DNA from: Enterovirga aerilata
Lineage (GTDB): Bacteria > Pseudomonadota > Alphaproteobacteria > Rhizobiales > Beijerinckiaceae
Assembly: GCF_013044135.1 (NCBI RefSeq)
Contig: NZ_JABEPP010000001.1
Coordinates: 682,001 to 746,000 of the forward strand
Direction: 5' to 3'
DNA: 64,000 bases
A program made the position numbers and the translations under genes. Position 1 is the stretch's first letter. Every line of letters begins with the position of its first letter. Below are positions 27,241 to 35,793 of the stretch, in pieces. The notes beneath the pieces were generated by a model that was not told where the DNA came from, did not search any database, and was given only the letters and a program-made list of their open reading frames with translations.

Positions 27241-27879
27241 TCAGGCCGTCCCGTAGGCGGCGAAGAAGACGGTCAGGGCAGCCTCGATCTCGCGCGCGAT
27301 GTCGTCGGCCTCCGGCTTCGGGCCGACGCCGAAGATCGCCCGCCGGAACAGGTTCGTCGAGCAGAGGCTGAGGAACTGCTCGGCGGCGGTCCGGGTATCG
27401 TCGATCCGCAGACGGCCCGCCGCGACCTGCGCGTCCAGATAGGCCTGCAGGCGGCGGGCGCCGGTCTGCGGCCCGGCCTCGTAGAAGGCGCGCCCGAAGC
27501 GGGGGAACTTGTCCGTCGCGCCGATCACCATGCGGATGGACGAGATGTGGTCAGGCCGCAGCATCGCCTCCAGGAAGGAGATGCCGAGCCGCCGCATGGC
27601 CGAGCGCACGTCGGGGTCGCTCTCGTCGAGCCGGAAGAGCGCCTCGGCCAGCCCCGCCTTCTCCTCGAGAGTCAGCGCCTCGAACAGCGCCTCCTTCGAG
27701 TCGAAATACACATAGAGCGTTCCCTTGGAGACCCGCGCCGCCTTCGCGATCTCCCCCATGCTCGCGCCGTCGAATCCGGCGGACAGGAAGATGCGGCGCG
27801 CACCCTCGAGGATCTGGCGGCGCTTGGCGCTGTCGGTCCCGCATGTCTCCGGTGGGGGTTCGAGCGTGTCTGTGGCCAT
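27241..27879 (-). CDS. TetR family transcriptional repressor of the adjacent efflux pump
   Basis: A 212-residue regulator. The N-terminal helix-turn-helix is residues about 20-65 (RRQILEGARRIFLSAGFDGASMGEIAKAARVSKGTLYVYFDSKEALF), the rest is the ligand-binding and dimer domain (TetR_C_33-like). The ATG at 27879 is chosen because GGAAG lies five bases upstream; an ATG at 27897 sits on the edge of the operator with almost no leader. It is divergent from the HlyD/EmrB pair, and a perfect palindrome lies in the shared promoter region, so it most likely represses both itself and the pump until a toxic ligand binds. Confidence 0.92.
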   Translation of the reverse strand: MATDTLEPPPETCGTDSAKRRQILEGARRIFLSAGFDGASMGEIAKAARVSKGTLYVYFDSKEALFEALTLEEKAGLAEALFRLDESDPDVRSAMRRLGISFLEAMLRPDHISSIRMVIGATDKFPRFGRAFYEAGPQTGARRLQAYLDAQVAAGRLRIDDTRTAAEQFLSLCSTNLFRRAIFGVGPKPEADDIAREIEAALTVFFAAYGTA

Positions 27880-27896
27880 GAGCTTCCGTCGGTTCA

Positions 27897-27945
27897 TTGA
27901 CCGAACCGTTCGGTCAACATATATGGTCGAGGTCCCGGAGGTCAA
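27897..27945. promoter_or_regulatory. Overlapping divergent promoters with TetR operator
   Basis: A perfect odd-length palindrome, TTGACCGAAC then C then GTTCGGTCAA, spans 27897-27917. On the plus strand TTGACC (27897-27902), 17 bases, TATATG (27920-27925) form a promoter for the pump, with the operator covering the -35 and spacer. On the minus strand TTGACC (27945-27940), 16 bases, TATATG (27923-27918) form a promoter for tetR, with the operator at the start of transcription. The two -10 boxes overlap in CATATATG, so one bound repressor would block both. Confidence 0.8.
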
Positions 27946-27990
27946 TTCCGGGCCGGACCGGCGGTCGGGCCGGTCCGTCGGGAGTGATCG

Positions 27991-29205
27991 ATGTTACGGT
28001 CAGGCGACCTTTCCTCACCTTCGAAACCTGACGTTCCCAGCGAGGCTCCGGACATGAGCCGCGGCGCATCGAGCCCCGTCGGGACCGCCGAGGTCGCGGC
28101 CTCGCGCAGCGGGCGCGAGGCTGCCGGGGATGGACATGCCGGAGCGCGCGGACCCTCGCGCAAGCGCGTCGTCCTGGTCGCGCTGCTCGCGGTTGCGCTG
28201 CTTGCCGGCGGCTATTTCGGCTACGGCTGGTGGACGCATGGGCGCTTCTTCGTCTCGACCGACGACGCCTATGTGGGGGCGGATGTGACGATCCTGGCCG
28301 CGAAGGCCTCGGGTTATGTCACGGCCGTGGAGGTGGAGAACAACCAGAACGTCCAGGCAGGGCAGGTGATCGCCCGGATCGACGACGGGGATTATCGGCT
28401 CGCTCTCAAGGCGGCGCAGGACAGGGTGGCGACCCAGGAGGCCGCGATCGAGCGGATCGGCCGCCAGATCGAGGCCGCGGAGGCGCAGGTCCGGCAGGCG
28501 GAACCCCAGATCGCCGCCGCGAGGGCCGATGCCGTGCGCACGGCCGCGGATTACGAGCGCCAGGCGAGGCTGTCCCAGTCCGATTTCGCCTCGCGCGCGC
28601 GGCTGGAACAGTCGCTGGCCGACCGCGATCGGGCCGCGGCCAACGTGCAGGCCGCGGAGGCGGCCCTTGTGGCGGCACGCGCCAACGTGGCCGTGCTCAG
28701 GGCGCAGAAGGACGAGGCCGAGCGTGTCGCGGCCGAGTACCGGACCGCGGCGGCGCGCGCCGAGCGCGACCTCTCCTTCACGGTCGTGCGGGCGCCCGTC
28801 TCGGGCGTCGTGGGCAACCGCGCCGTCGAGGTCGGCGCCTATGTCCAGCCCGGCACCCGCCTCGCGGCGCTGGTCCCGCTCGACACGGTGCGGGTGGACG
28901 CCAACTTCAAGGAGACCCAGCTCGCCAGGATCAGGCCGGGGCAGCGGGTCGAACTCGAGGTGGACGCCTTCCCAGGACGCGAGTTTCCGGGCGTGGTCGA
29001 GAGCATCGCGCCGGCATCCGGCGCCCAGTTCAGCCTGCTGCCGCCGGAGAACGCCACGGGCAACTTCACCAAGATCGTCCAGCGGGTCCCCGTCCGCATC
29101 AAGGTCGACCCCGGCGTCGCCGAGGAGGCGGTCCTGCGTCCGGGTCTGTCGGTCGTGGTGCGCGTGGATTCCCGCGATCCGCGGACCGAGCAGGCGTCCA
29201 GGTAG
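27991..29205 (+). CDS. HlyD/EmrA family membrane fusion protein
   Basis: A 404-residue periplasmic adaptor of a tripartite multidrug pump. One membrane segment (VVLVALLAVALLAGGYFGYGW) near residues 50-72 anchors it. The beta-barrel/lipoyl part contains STDDAYVGADVTILAAKASGYVTAV and FTVVRAPVSGVVGNRAVEVGAYV, separated by a long alpha-helical hairpin rich in Ala, Glu and Arg. The ATG at 27991 has GGGAG six bases upstream; ATG at 28054 is an alternative. A perfect eight-pair hairpin (27955-27976) lies in its leader. It is under the TetR-controlled promoter and followed by the EmrB-type gene after five bases. Confidence 0.93.
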   Translation: MLRSGDLSSPSKPDVPSEAPDMSRGASSPVGTAEVAASRSGREAAGDGHAGARGPSRKRVVLVALLAVALLAGGYFGYGWWTHGRFFVSTDDAYVGADVTILAAKASGYVTAVEVENNQNVQAGQVIARIDDGDYRLALKAAQDRVATQEAAIERIGRQIEAAEAQVRQAEPQIAAARADAVRTAADYERQARLSQSDFASRARLEQSLADRDRAAANVQAAEAALVAARANVAVLRAQKDEAERVAAEYRTAAARAERDLSFTVVRAPVSGVVGNRAVEVGAYVQPGTRLAALVPLDTVRVDANFKETQLARIRPGQRVELEVDAFPGREFPGVVESIAPASGAQFSLLPPENATGNFTKIVQRVPVRIKVDPGVAEEAVLRPGLSVVVRVDSRDPRTEQASR

Positions 29206-29210
29206 CCGCC

Positions 29211-30794
29211 ATGGCGGGCGCAGCGCTCGCGACCCCCGCCCCGGAGGCGGCGGCCGCTCCGGCCGGGGAGGGGCGGAAGCTCTTCGCCTTCCTCTGCATG
29301 GTCTTCGGGATGTTCATGGCCATCCTGGACATCCAGATCGTCTCGGCCTCGCTCGCCGAGATCCAGGCCGGTATCTCCGCCTCGGCGGACGAGATCTCCT
29401 GGGTGCAGACCTCGTATCTCATCGCCGAGGTCATCATGATCCCCCTCTCGGGGATGCTGTCGCGCGTGCTCTCCACGCGGTGGATGTTCGTGATCTCGGC
29501 GGCGGGCTTCACCATGATGAGCCTGCTCTGCGCGACGGCCTCCTCGATCAACCAGATGATCGTGTACCGCGCGCTGCAGGGCTTCATCGGCGGCGGCATG
29601 ATCCCGACCGTCTTCGCCTCGGCCTACACGATCTTCCGGCCGGAGCAGCGCAACGTGGTGACGCCGATCATCGGCCTGGTGGCGACGCTCGCCCCGACCA
29701 TCGGCCCGACGGTGGGCGGCTACCTCACGGACCTGTTCTCCTGGCACTGGCTCTTCCTCGTGAACATCGTGCCTGGGATCTTCGTCACCGTCGCGACCTA
29801 TCTCCTGGTCGATTTCGACGAGCCGGACCTCGATCTGTTCAAGAGCTTCGACTGGACCGGGCTGGCGCTCATGGCGGCGTTCCTCGGCTGCCTCGAATTC
29901 GTGCTCGAGGAAGGGCCGGTCAACGACTGGTTCGAGGACGAGGCCATCCTGATCGGGACGGTCATCTGCGTCGGGGCGGGCCTCGGCTTCTTCTGGCGCA
30001 TGTTCGCGGCGCGCCAGCCGATCGTGGATCTCTATGCCTTCGCAAACCGCAATTTCGCGGCCGGCTGCGCGTTCAGCTTCGTGATGGGCATCGGCCTCTA
30101 CGGCCTCACGTATCTGTACCCGATCTATCTCGGTCGCGTGCGCGGCTATTCGGCTCTGCAGATCGGCGAGACCATGTTCGTCACCGGCATCTGCATGTTC
30201 CTCACGGCGCCCATTGCCGGCCGGCTGATCGGCAAGGTCGATCCGCGCGCCATGATGGCGGCGGGCTTCATCGGGTTCGGGCTCGGGACCTGGTGGGCGT
30301 CGTACATCACCAAGGACTGGGATTTCTGGGAGCTCCTCGTTCCGCAGGTCCTCCGCGGCGTGTCGCTGATGATCTGCATGATCCCGATCAACAACATCGC
30401 TCTCGGCACGCTCCCGCCGGATCGCATGAAGAACGCCTCCGGCCTGTTCAACCTGACGCGGAATCTCGGCGGCGCGGTGGGGCTGGCGCTCATCAACACC
30501 CTCCTCAACAACCGGTGGGACCTGCATCTCGCCCGCTTGCACGAGAAGGTCACCTGGAGCCGCTCGGTCGCGAACGAGACGCTGCAGACGATGACGGGCG
30601 CCTATGCCCGGCTCGGCTCGGATGCGAGCCTCGCGGGGCTGAAGACCGTGGCCGGAATGGTCCGCCAGCAGGCGCTCGTGATGTCCTTCGCGGACGTCTT
30701 CCTGATCATGACCCTGCTGTTCGGCTCGCTCGCGCTGCTGACGCCGTTCATCCAGCGGCCGAAGCTCGGAGCCGCGCCCGCCGACGCGCATTGA
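29211..30794 (+). CDS. DHA2 family MFS drug efflux transporter (EmrB-like)
   Basis: A 527-residue proton-driven exporter with about 14 membrane segments. Visible family marks are MFMAILDIQIVSASLAEIQAG in helix 1, the motif A-like loop around GMLSRVLSTRWMFVISA, and motif C-like ATLAPTIGPTVGGYL in helix 5. It pairs with the adaptor just upstream; an outer-membrane TolC-like protein must be encoded elsewhere. The TetR regulator and operator indicate induction by the exported compound, probably an amphipathic drug or aromatic toxin. Confidence 0.93.
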   Translation: MAGAALATPAPEAAAAPAGEGRKLFAFLCMVFGMFMAILDIQIVSASLAEIQAGISASADEISWVQTSYLIAEVIMIPLSGMLSRVLSTRWMFVISAAGFTMMSLLCATASSINQMIVYRALQGFIGGGMIPTVFASAYTIFRPEQRNVVTPIIGLVATLAPTIGPTVGGYLTDLFSWHWLFLVNIVPGIFVTVATYLLVDFDEPDLDLFKSFDWTGLALMAAFLGCLEFVLEEGPVNDWFEDEAILIGTVICVGAGLGFFWRMFAARQPIVDLYAFANRNFAAGCAFSFVMGIGLYGLTYLYPIYLGRVRGYSALQIGETMFVTGICMFLTAPIAGRLIGKVDPRAMMAAGFIGFGLGTWWASYITKDWDFWELLVPQVLRGVSLMICMIPINNIALGTLPPDRMKNASGLFNLTRNLGGAVGLALINTLLNNRWDLHLARLHEKVTWSRSVANETLQTMTGAYARLGSDASLAGLKTVAGMVRQQALVMSFADVFLIMTLLFGSLALLTPFIQRPKLGAAPADAH

Positions 30795-30815
30795 GGCCGC
30801 CGCACGGCTTCGCTA

Positions 30816-32018
30816 GTGTCGCGCCGGTCACAAGGCGCGAGGTTCGACGACATCTTGTTCTTCCGGCGAGGTTTGGCCGATCCGGCGACGGACGGCTTCG
30901 GGGCGAACGCTCCTGGGGACACGCGGGGCGATCCGAAAACCCTCATCCGATTCGAGGCCGTCACGAAGCGCTTCGGGGCTCTGACGGCCGTCGACGGCCT
31001 GACGCTCGACATCTGGGAGGGCGAATTCTTCTGCCTGCTCGGCCCGTCCGGCTGCGGAAAGAGCACGCTTCTGCGTCTCCTTGCCGGCTTCGAGCATCCG
31101 GAAGACGGCCGCATCCTGCTGGACGGCCGCGATATCGCGGAGGAGCCGCCGCACCGGCGGCCTCTCAACATGATGTTCCAGTCCTATGCGCTGTTCCCGC
31201 ACCTGACGGTCGCCCGCAACATCGCCTACGGGCTCGAGCGCGCCTCCCTGGCCAAGGCGGAGATCGCGGAGCGCGTGGCGGAGATGCTTCGTCTCGTCCG
31301 GCTGGAGGGGCTCGGGGACCGCTATCCGGGCCAGATCTCCGGCGGCCAGCGCCAGCGCGTGGCCTTGGCCCGCGCGCTCGCCCGCAGGCCGCGCGTCCTG
31401 CTTCTCGACGAGCCGCTCGGCGCGCTGGACCGTCGCCTGCGTGAGGAGACCCAGGCGGAACTGAAGGCGCTGCAGCACCGGATCGGGACGACTTTCGTCA
31501 TGGTCACGCACGACCAGGACGAGGCCATGAGCATGGCGGACCGCATCGGGGTCATGGAGCGGGGGCGGATGGCGCAGGTCGGGCCGCCGCGCGAGGTCTA
31601 CGAGCGCCCGGCGAGCCGCTTCGTGGCGGGTTTCCTGGGCGACGTGAATCTCGCGGACGCCAAGCTCGTCGCGAGCGACGGCGGCCTCGTCCGCGTCCTG
31701 ACCTCCTGGTCCGAAAACCCGCTCGCGGTGGCCGCGGAGGTGGGCGGCGCCGCCTCCGGTGCGGCCCGCACGCTTGCGATCAGGCCCGAGAAGATCCGGT
31801 TCGCCGCCGAACGGGAACATGGCCCGGGTCTCAACCGCCTGCCCGGCCGCATCGTCGGCGAAAGCTATTTCGGCGTGGAGACCGTGTTCCGGGTCGAGGT
31901 CGCGCCCGGACAGGTCCTCCGGGTCTCCCGTCCGAACGAGCGCGCCCCCGCAGGCATGGCCGAAGGCGCCGCGGTCGAGCTCGTCTTCCCTCCCGATTCG
32001 GCGGTCCTGCTGCCATGA
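30816..32018 (+). CDS. ABC transporter ATP-binding protein (PotA-like)
   Basis: A 400-residue ATPase of the spermidine/putrescine or iron(III)/CUT1-like type. It has Walker A GPSGCGKST, signature ISGGQRQRVALARAL, Walker B VLLLDEPLGALD and the switch histidine in VTHDQDEAMSMADR. A C-terminal TOBE-like regulatory domain starts near residue 280 (LAIRPEKIRF, GRIVGESYFG). The start is taken as GTG at 30816, 21 bases after the MFS stop; the first 40 residues are poorly conserved in style and a start nearer to residue 40 is possible. Two permeases follow with overlapping codons, but no substrate-binding protein gene is next to it. Confidence 0.88.
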   Translation: MSRRSQGARFDDILFFRRGLADPATDGFGANAPGDTRGDPKTLIRFEAVTKRFGALTAVDGLTLDIWEGEFFCLLGPSGCGKSTLLRLLAGFEHPEDGRILLDGRDIAEEPPHRRPLNMMFQSYALFPHLTVARNIAYGLERASLAKAEIAERVAEMLRLVRLEGLGDRYPGQISGGQRQRVALARALARRPRVLLLDEPLGALDRRLREETQAELKALQHRIGTTFVMVTHDQDEAMSMADRIGVMERGRMAQVGPPREVYERPASRFVAGFLGDVNLADAKLVASDGGLVRVLTSWSENPLAVAAEVGGAASGAARTLAIRPEKIRFAAEREHGPGLNRLPGRIVGESYFGVETVFRVEVAPGQVLRVSRPNERAPAGMAEGAAVELVFPPDSAVLLP

Positions 32019-32929
32019 GCGAGGCCCGTGCAGCCGCGGTCGGCCGGCCGCTGGTGCTCTTTCCGCCCTTCCTTTGGCTGGCGCTCTTCTTCCTCGCGCC
32101 GTTCGCCATCGTCCTGAAGATCAGCCTGTCGGAGCCCGCCACCGCCCAGCCGCCATACCGGCCGCAGCTTCCATGGAGCCTCGACCCGGAAAGATGGCGC
32201 GCCTTCGTGGAAGGGCTCGGGCTGGAGAACTACCGGACCCTGCTCGCGGACGACCTGTACTGGGGAGCCGGGCTGGCCTCGCTCGGCCTCGCGGCCGTCT
32301 CGACGCTCCTGCTGCTGGCCGTGGGCTATCCGATCGCGCTCGCGATGGCCCGCGCCTCGGCCGCGTGGCGGCCGATCCTCGTTGCCCTGATCATCGTGCC
32401 GTTTTGGACGAGCCTCCTCATCCGGGTCTATGCCTGGATGGCGATCCTGAGCCCCGAGGGCTTTCTCAACCGGGCCCTCCTGGCGCTCGGCATCGTGGGC
32501 GAGCCGCTGCAGATCCTCAACACGAACGCGGCGGTGCTTCTCGGGCTCGTCTATTCGTACCTGCCCTTCATGATCCTGCCGCTCTATGCGAGCCTCGAGC
32601 GGCAGGACCCGACGCTCGCGGAGGCTGCCTCCGATCTCGGCGCCTCGCCTCTCGTGACGTTCTGGACCGTCACCTTTCCGCTGTCGCGACCCGGGATCGT
32701 GGCCGGAGCTCTCCTGTGCTTCATTCCGATCGTAGGCGAGTTCATCGTCCCCGACCTTCTGGGCGGCTCGGAGACGCTGATGCTCGGCCGTACCCTGTGG
32801 AGCGAGTTCTTCTCCAACCGCGACTGGCCGCTCGCCTCGGCGGTGGCCGTGGTGATGACGGTGCTGCTGGTCGGGCCGATCGTGGCCTATCGCAACGCCG
32901 AGGCGCGCAGGCTGGAGCCCCGGGGATGA
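32015..32929 (+). CDS. ABC transporter permease (PotB-like)
   Basis: A 304-residue permease with six membrane segments, beginning LFPPFLWLALFFLAPFAIVLKISLSEP. The EAA loop that contacts the ATPase is LAEAASDLGASPLVTFWTVTFPLSRPGIV. This form, together with the long first periplasmic loop, is that of PotB/PotH-type polyamine permeases. ATGA overlap with the upstream ATPase gene indicates translational coupling. Confidence 0.9.
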   Translation: MSEARAAAVGRPLVLFPPFLWLALFFLAPFAIVLKISLSEPATAQPPYRPQLPWSLDPERWRAFVEGLGLENYRTLLADDLYWGAGLASLGLAAVSTLLLLAVGYPIALAMARASAAWRPILVALIIVPFWTSLLIRVYAWMAILSPEGFLNRALLALGIVGEPLQILNTNAAVLLGLVYSYLPFMILPLYASLERQDPTLAEAASDLGASPLVTFWTVTFPLSRPGIVAGALLCFIPIVGEFIVPDLLGGSETLMLGRTLWSEFFSNRDWPLASAVAVVMTVLLVGPIVAYRNAEARRLEPRG

Positions 32930-33738
32930 GGCGCAGCCGTTTCACCTGGTTCAACGGCGTCGCCCTCGCGCTCGGGCTCGCCTTTCTCTACGTGCCCCTG
33001 GCGCTCGTCGTCCTCTATTCGTTCAACGGCTCGCGCCTCGTGACCGTCTGGGGCGGGTTCTCCACCCGCTGGTACGGGGCGCTGCTTGCCAACGAGCCTC
33101 TCAAGGAGGCGGCCTGGACGTCGCTGAAGATCGCGGTCGCCTCCTCCGCGCTCGCCACGCTTCTCGGGACGCTCGCGGCCTACGCGCTCGTCCGGCACGG
33201 CCGGTTCCGCAGCCGGACGCTTTTCACCGGCATGCTCTACGCGCCGATGGTCATGCCGGAGGTGATCACCGGGCTCTCGCTCCTCCTGCTCTTCGTCGCG
33301 CTCGGCCTCGAGCGGGGCTTCTGGACCGTGACGGTCGCGCATACGACGCTCACCCTGGCCTTCGTGGCCGTGGTCGTGCAGGCGCGCCTGGTCGATCTCG
33401 ACCGAACCCTCGAGGAGGCTGCGGCGGATCTCGGGGCGCAGCCGGTCGCGGCCTTCCTGACCGTGACGCTTCCCCTGATCGCGCCCGCCGTCGGGGCGGG
33501 ATTCCTGCTCGCCTTCACGCTGTCCTTCGACGACCTGGTCCTGGCGAGCTTCACGTCCGGTCCCGGCTCCACGACGCTGCCCATGCTGATCTACAGCAGC
33601 GTCCGGCTCGGGGTGACGCCCGAGATCAACGCGGCCTCGAGCCTCATGATGGGCTTCGTCGCCATGCTTCTCCTGGCCGCGGCCGTGATGTCCCGACGCC
33701 GGGGACGCGGCGCGGCGGTCAGATCAGGTCGCGGCTGA
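32926..33738 (+). CDS. ABC transporter permease (PotC-like)
   Basis: A 270-residue permease with six membrane segments, starting FTWFNGVALALGLAFLYVPLALVVLYSFN, typical of PotC/PotI proteins. The coupling loop is LEEAAADLGAQPVAAFLTVTLPLIAPAV, and FTLSFDDLVLASFTSGPGSTTLP follows. It overlaps the PotB-like gene by ATGA. Its 3' end overlaps the convergent luxR-type gene by 20 bases. With no binding protein encoded here, the substrate (polyamine or related cation) is inferred only from family resemblance. Confidence 0.9.
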   Translation: MRRSRFTWFNGVALALGLAFLYVPLALVVLYSFNGSRLVTVWGGFSTRWYGALLANEPLKEAAWTSLKIAVASSALATLLGTLAAYALVRHGRFRSRTLFTGMLYAPMVMPEVITGLSLLLLFVALGLERGFWTVTVAHTTLTLAFVAVVVQARLVDLDRTLEEAAADLGAQPVAAFLTVTLPLIAPAVGAGFLLAFTLSFDDLVLASFTSGPGSTTLPMLIYSSVRLGVTPEINAASSLMMGFVAMLLLAAAVMSRRRGRGAAVRSGRG

Positions 33739-34444
33739 GCGCGAGCGCTACCGCATGCGCCCGCGTGCGGGCGTCGAGCCGGCGCTTCGCGTTTTCGACA
33801 TGGGAATGCGCCGTTGCGGGGGAGATGCCGAGCGCGGCCGCGATGCCGGCATCGTCCAGCCCTCGCGCGACCAGCGTGAGCGCCTGGCGCTCACGCTGGG
33901 TCAGGGTGTCCGTCCCCGGGCTCGGCGCCTCGGCCAGCCGCCGCGCCGCCTCGAAGGCGGTCAGCGAGATCGCGACGGCCTCGGCCCGCTTCTCGGCCGA
34001 GAGATCGAGCCGCGGCGCCGCGAGGCTGATGATCCCGCGCCCCGGCCCGGGTCCGTGGACCGGAACGACGAGACCGTCGTGCCAGCCGAACTCGGCCGCG
34101 GCCGCAAAGATCGCCGGGCAGGCATCGGGCTGCTCCGCCCTGATCTCCGTCCAGGTGAAGGTCCGCGGGCTGCGGAGGGCCTCCAGCACGGCGATGTCCT
34201 CGTTGGCGAAGCCGCGCGCCGCATAGAGCTCGAGCCAGGCGCGCGGCCATTGGAGCAGGAGGAAGCCGCCGGGCCGCGGCTCGCCCCGGAGCATCCCGGC
34301 CGCAAACGCATTGAAGCCGAAGCGGCCGAGCTCCTTTCGGAACAGAGCGTTCAGGTCCTCCAGGCATGAAGCCCGGAACGCGTCCTGGGCGAAGCGCCTG
34401 ATCTCCGGGGCTGGTCCGGACAGGTCGTCGTAGAGCTGGCGCAT
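33719..34444 (-). CDS. LuxR family regulator with autoinducer-binding-like domain (LuxR solo)
   Basis: A 241-residue regulator. Residues about 30-165 resemble the acyl-homoserine-lactone domain: Trp, Tyr and Asp in PRAWLELYAARGFANEDIAV, the later Trp in TFTWTEI and Gly in WHDGLVVPVHG match the invariant positions, but the Pro that usually follows the Asp is Ile. The C-terminal GerE helix-turn-helix is LTQRERQALTLVARGLDDAGIAAALGISPATAHSHVENAKRRL. No luxI is nearby, so it is a solo that may sense exogenous or non-AHL ligands. A dyad upstream at 34473-34490 is a candidate lux-box. Confidence 0.85.
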   Translation of the reverse strand: MRQLYDDLSGPAPEIRRFAQDAFRASCLEDLNALFRKELGRFGFNAFAAGMLRGEPRPGGFLLLQWPRAWLELYAARGFANEDIAVLEALRSPRTFTWTEIRAEQPDACPAIFAAAAEFGWHDGLVVPVHGPGPGRGIISLAAPRLDLSAEKRAEAVAISLTAFEAARRLAEAPSPGTDTLTQRERQALTLVARGLDDAGIAAALGISPATAHSHVENAKRRLDARTRAHAVALALSRDLI

Positions 34445-34472
34445 GCGGAGGACGATCGGCGGACGGAGGACA

Positions 34473-34490
34473 GTCCGATCATATTCGGAC
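34473..34490. promoter_or_regulatory. Lux-box-like palindrome
   Basis: GTCCGA, six bases, then TCGGAC form an 18-base interrupted palindrome, the usual length of lux/tra boxes. It lies 29 bases upstream of the LuxR-type start in the divergent luxR/lysR region. Its sequence is not a standard lux box, so assignment to this LuxR is by position. Confidence 0.45.
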
Positions 34491-34719
34491 GGAGCGGCGC
34501 CTTCGTGAAGCGTCTCTCATCCGTTCCGGCTCGGCCCCCCGGGATCCCCGGACGAGCGCCGCCGGCGCGGGCACGGCATTCAGAAGATGCGGCCGCACGA
34601 TTGCCTCACGGTTTGCGTGCGGTGCTGAACTGGCGCTTTTCCGGTGCGGAGGGGGGCGCTATCCAGTCGCGGAACGGGGTTGGGCGGGCGAGGCCGGGGC
34701 TGCCGAGGATCGAGGGGCT

Positions 34720-35706
34720 ATGAAGCGGAGGTACCTGGAGCAGAAGCTCAAGGTCAGGACCCTGCGGGCCATCGACGCCATCGCGACGCATGGAAGCCTG
34801 CTCGGGGCCGCGAAGGCCCTGAACGTCGCCCAGCCGACCCTGACGCGCTCGCTGCAGGAGCTGGAGGAGACGTTCGGCTTCCGGATCTTCGACCGGCACG
34901 CCCGCGGCGTGCGGCTGACGCCGGCAGGGGAGGTGGTCTGGAATTCGACCCGCCGCATCCTGGCCGAGATCCGCCGGCTCGACGGCGATCTCGACCGCTT
35001 CCTGTCCGGCACTGCCGGGAGCGTCGCGATCGGAACGCTGCCGGTCGCCGCGGAAGGCGCCGTGCCGCGCATCATGGCGGACGCGAGGAGCCGCCATCCG
35101 GACCTGCAGATCCGGCTCGTCCAGGGCCGCACGGAGGAACTGCTGCCGCTGCTCGCGGCGGGCGACATCGAACTCGTGGTCGGGCGCCTCTACGGGCCGG
35201 ACGCACCGGACGGCTTTCGGCGCGAGACGCACTACCAGGAGCCGATCTCCTTCGTAGCGCGGGCGGATCACCCGATTTTCCGGCTGGAAGCGGTGACGGT
35301 GGCCGATCTCGCCCGCTACAAGCTCGTGCTGCCGACCTTGAGCCAGCGGCTCGGCCGGGAGATCGAGCACATCCTGGCCGAGATCGGGCTATCCGGCCAG
35401 GCACGCCTGAGGTCCGGCTCCACCGGCCTGACGCGCGACCTCGTGCATCATTCCGACAGCCTCGCCATCCTGCCCAGCACCCTGATGTCGGAAGATTTCG
35501 AGCGCGGCACGATGCGGATCGTCCCCTTCCCGGTCCCGAGCGGGCAGCGGGACGCCGGCGTCATCTATCGCGGCGAGGTCCCGCTCTCGCCTGCCGCCGA
35601 GATCGTCCTGGCGATCATCCGCGAGACCATCGGGCGGATCGCCGGGCCCGGCGGCGCGGCGACCCGGGGGACCGAGCGCTTCGGCACGGCGGCAGGCGAG
35701 CTATAG
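34720..35706 (+). CDS. LysR family transcriptional regulator of the ring-cleavage operon
   Basis: A 328-residue LysR-type regulator. The N-terminal winged helix is residues about 12-70 (LRAIDAIATHGSLLGAAKALNVAQPTLTRSLQELEETFGFRIFDRHARGVRLTPAG), followed by the periplasmic-binding-protein-like effector domain (SVAIGTLPVAAEGAVPRIM, FVARADHPIF). The sequence style resembles GalR/PcaQ-type regulators of gallate and protocatechuate genes. It is directly upstream of, and in the same direction as, the dioxygenase-GalBCD genes. A CTAT-N11-ATAG site overlapping its stop could be its binding site. The effector would be an aromatic acid or a ring-cleavage product. Confidence 0.88.
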   Translation: MKRRYLEQKLKVRTLRAIDAIATHGSLLGAAKALNVAQPTLTRSLQELEETFGFRIFDRHARGVRLTPAGEVVWNSTRRILAEIRRLDGDLDRFLSGTAGSVAIGTLPVAAEGAVPRIMADARSRHPDLQIRLVQGRTEELLPLLAAGDIELVVGRLYGPDAPDGFRRETHYQEPISFVARADHPIFRLEAVTVADLARYKLVLPTLSQRLGREIEHILAEIGLSGQARLRSGSTGLTRDLVHHSDSLAILPSTLMSEDFERGTMRIVPFPVPSGQRDAGVIYRGEVPLSPAAEIVLAIIRETIGRIAGPGGAATRGTERFGTAAGEL

Positions 35707-35740
35707 CCATCCGTCATAGCTGGGGATGCGATCGTATAGG
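35701..35740 (+). promoter_or_regulatory. Candidate LysR box and -10 for the ring-cleavage operon
   Basis: CTAT (35701-35704), 11 bases, ATAG (35716-35719) fit the T-N11-A dyad of LysR regulators. TATAGG at 35735-35740 could be the -10 box; no good -35 is present, as is usual for activator-dependent promoters. The site overlaps the lysR stop codon and lies about 55-75 bases before the dioxygenase start. Confidence 0.4.
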
Positions 35741-35793
35741 ACGCCCGACCCCTCGGATTGTAAGAGCGCCGGCATCAGCGCGACGAGCTTCCG

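Noticed and set aside
33719-34490. Complete quorum-sensing pair
   Set aside because: No LuxI-type synthase is encoded nearby on either strand.
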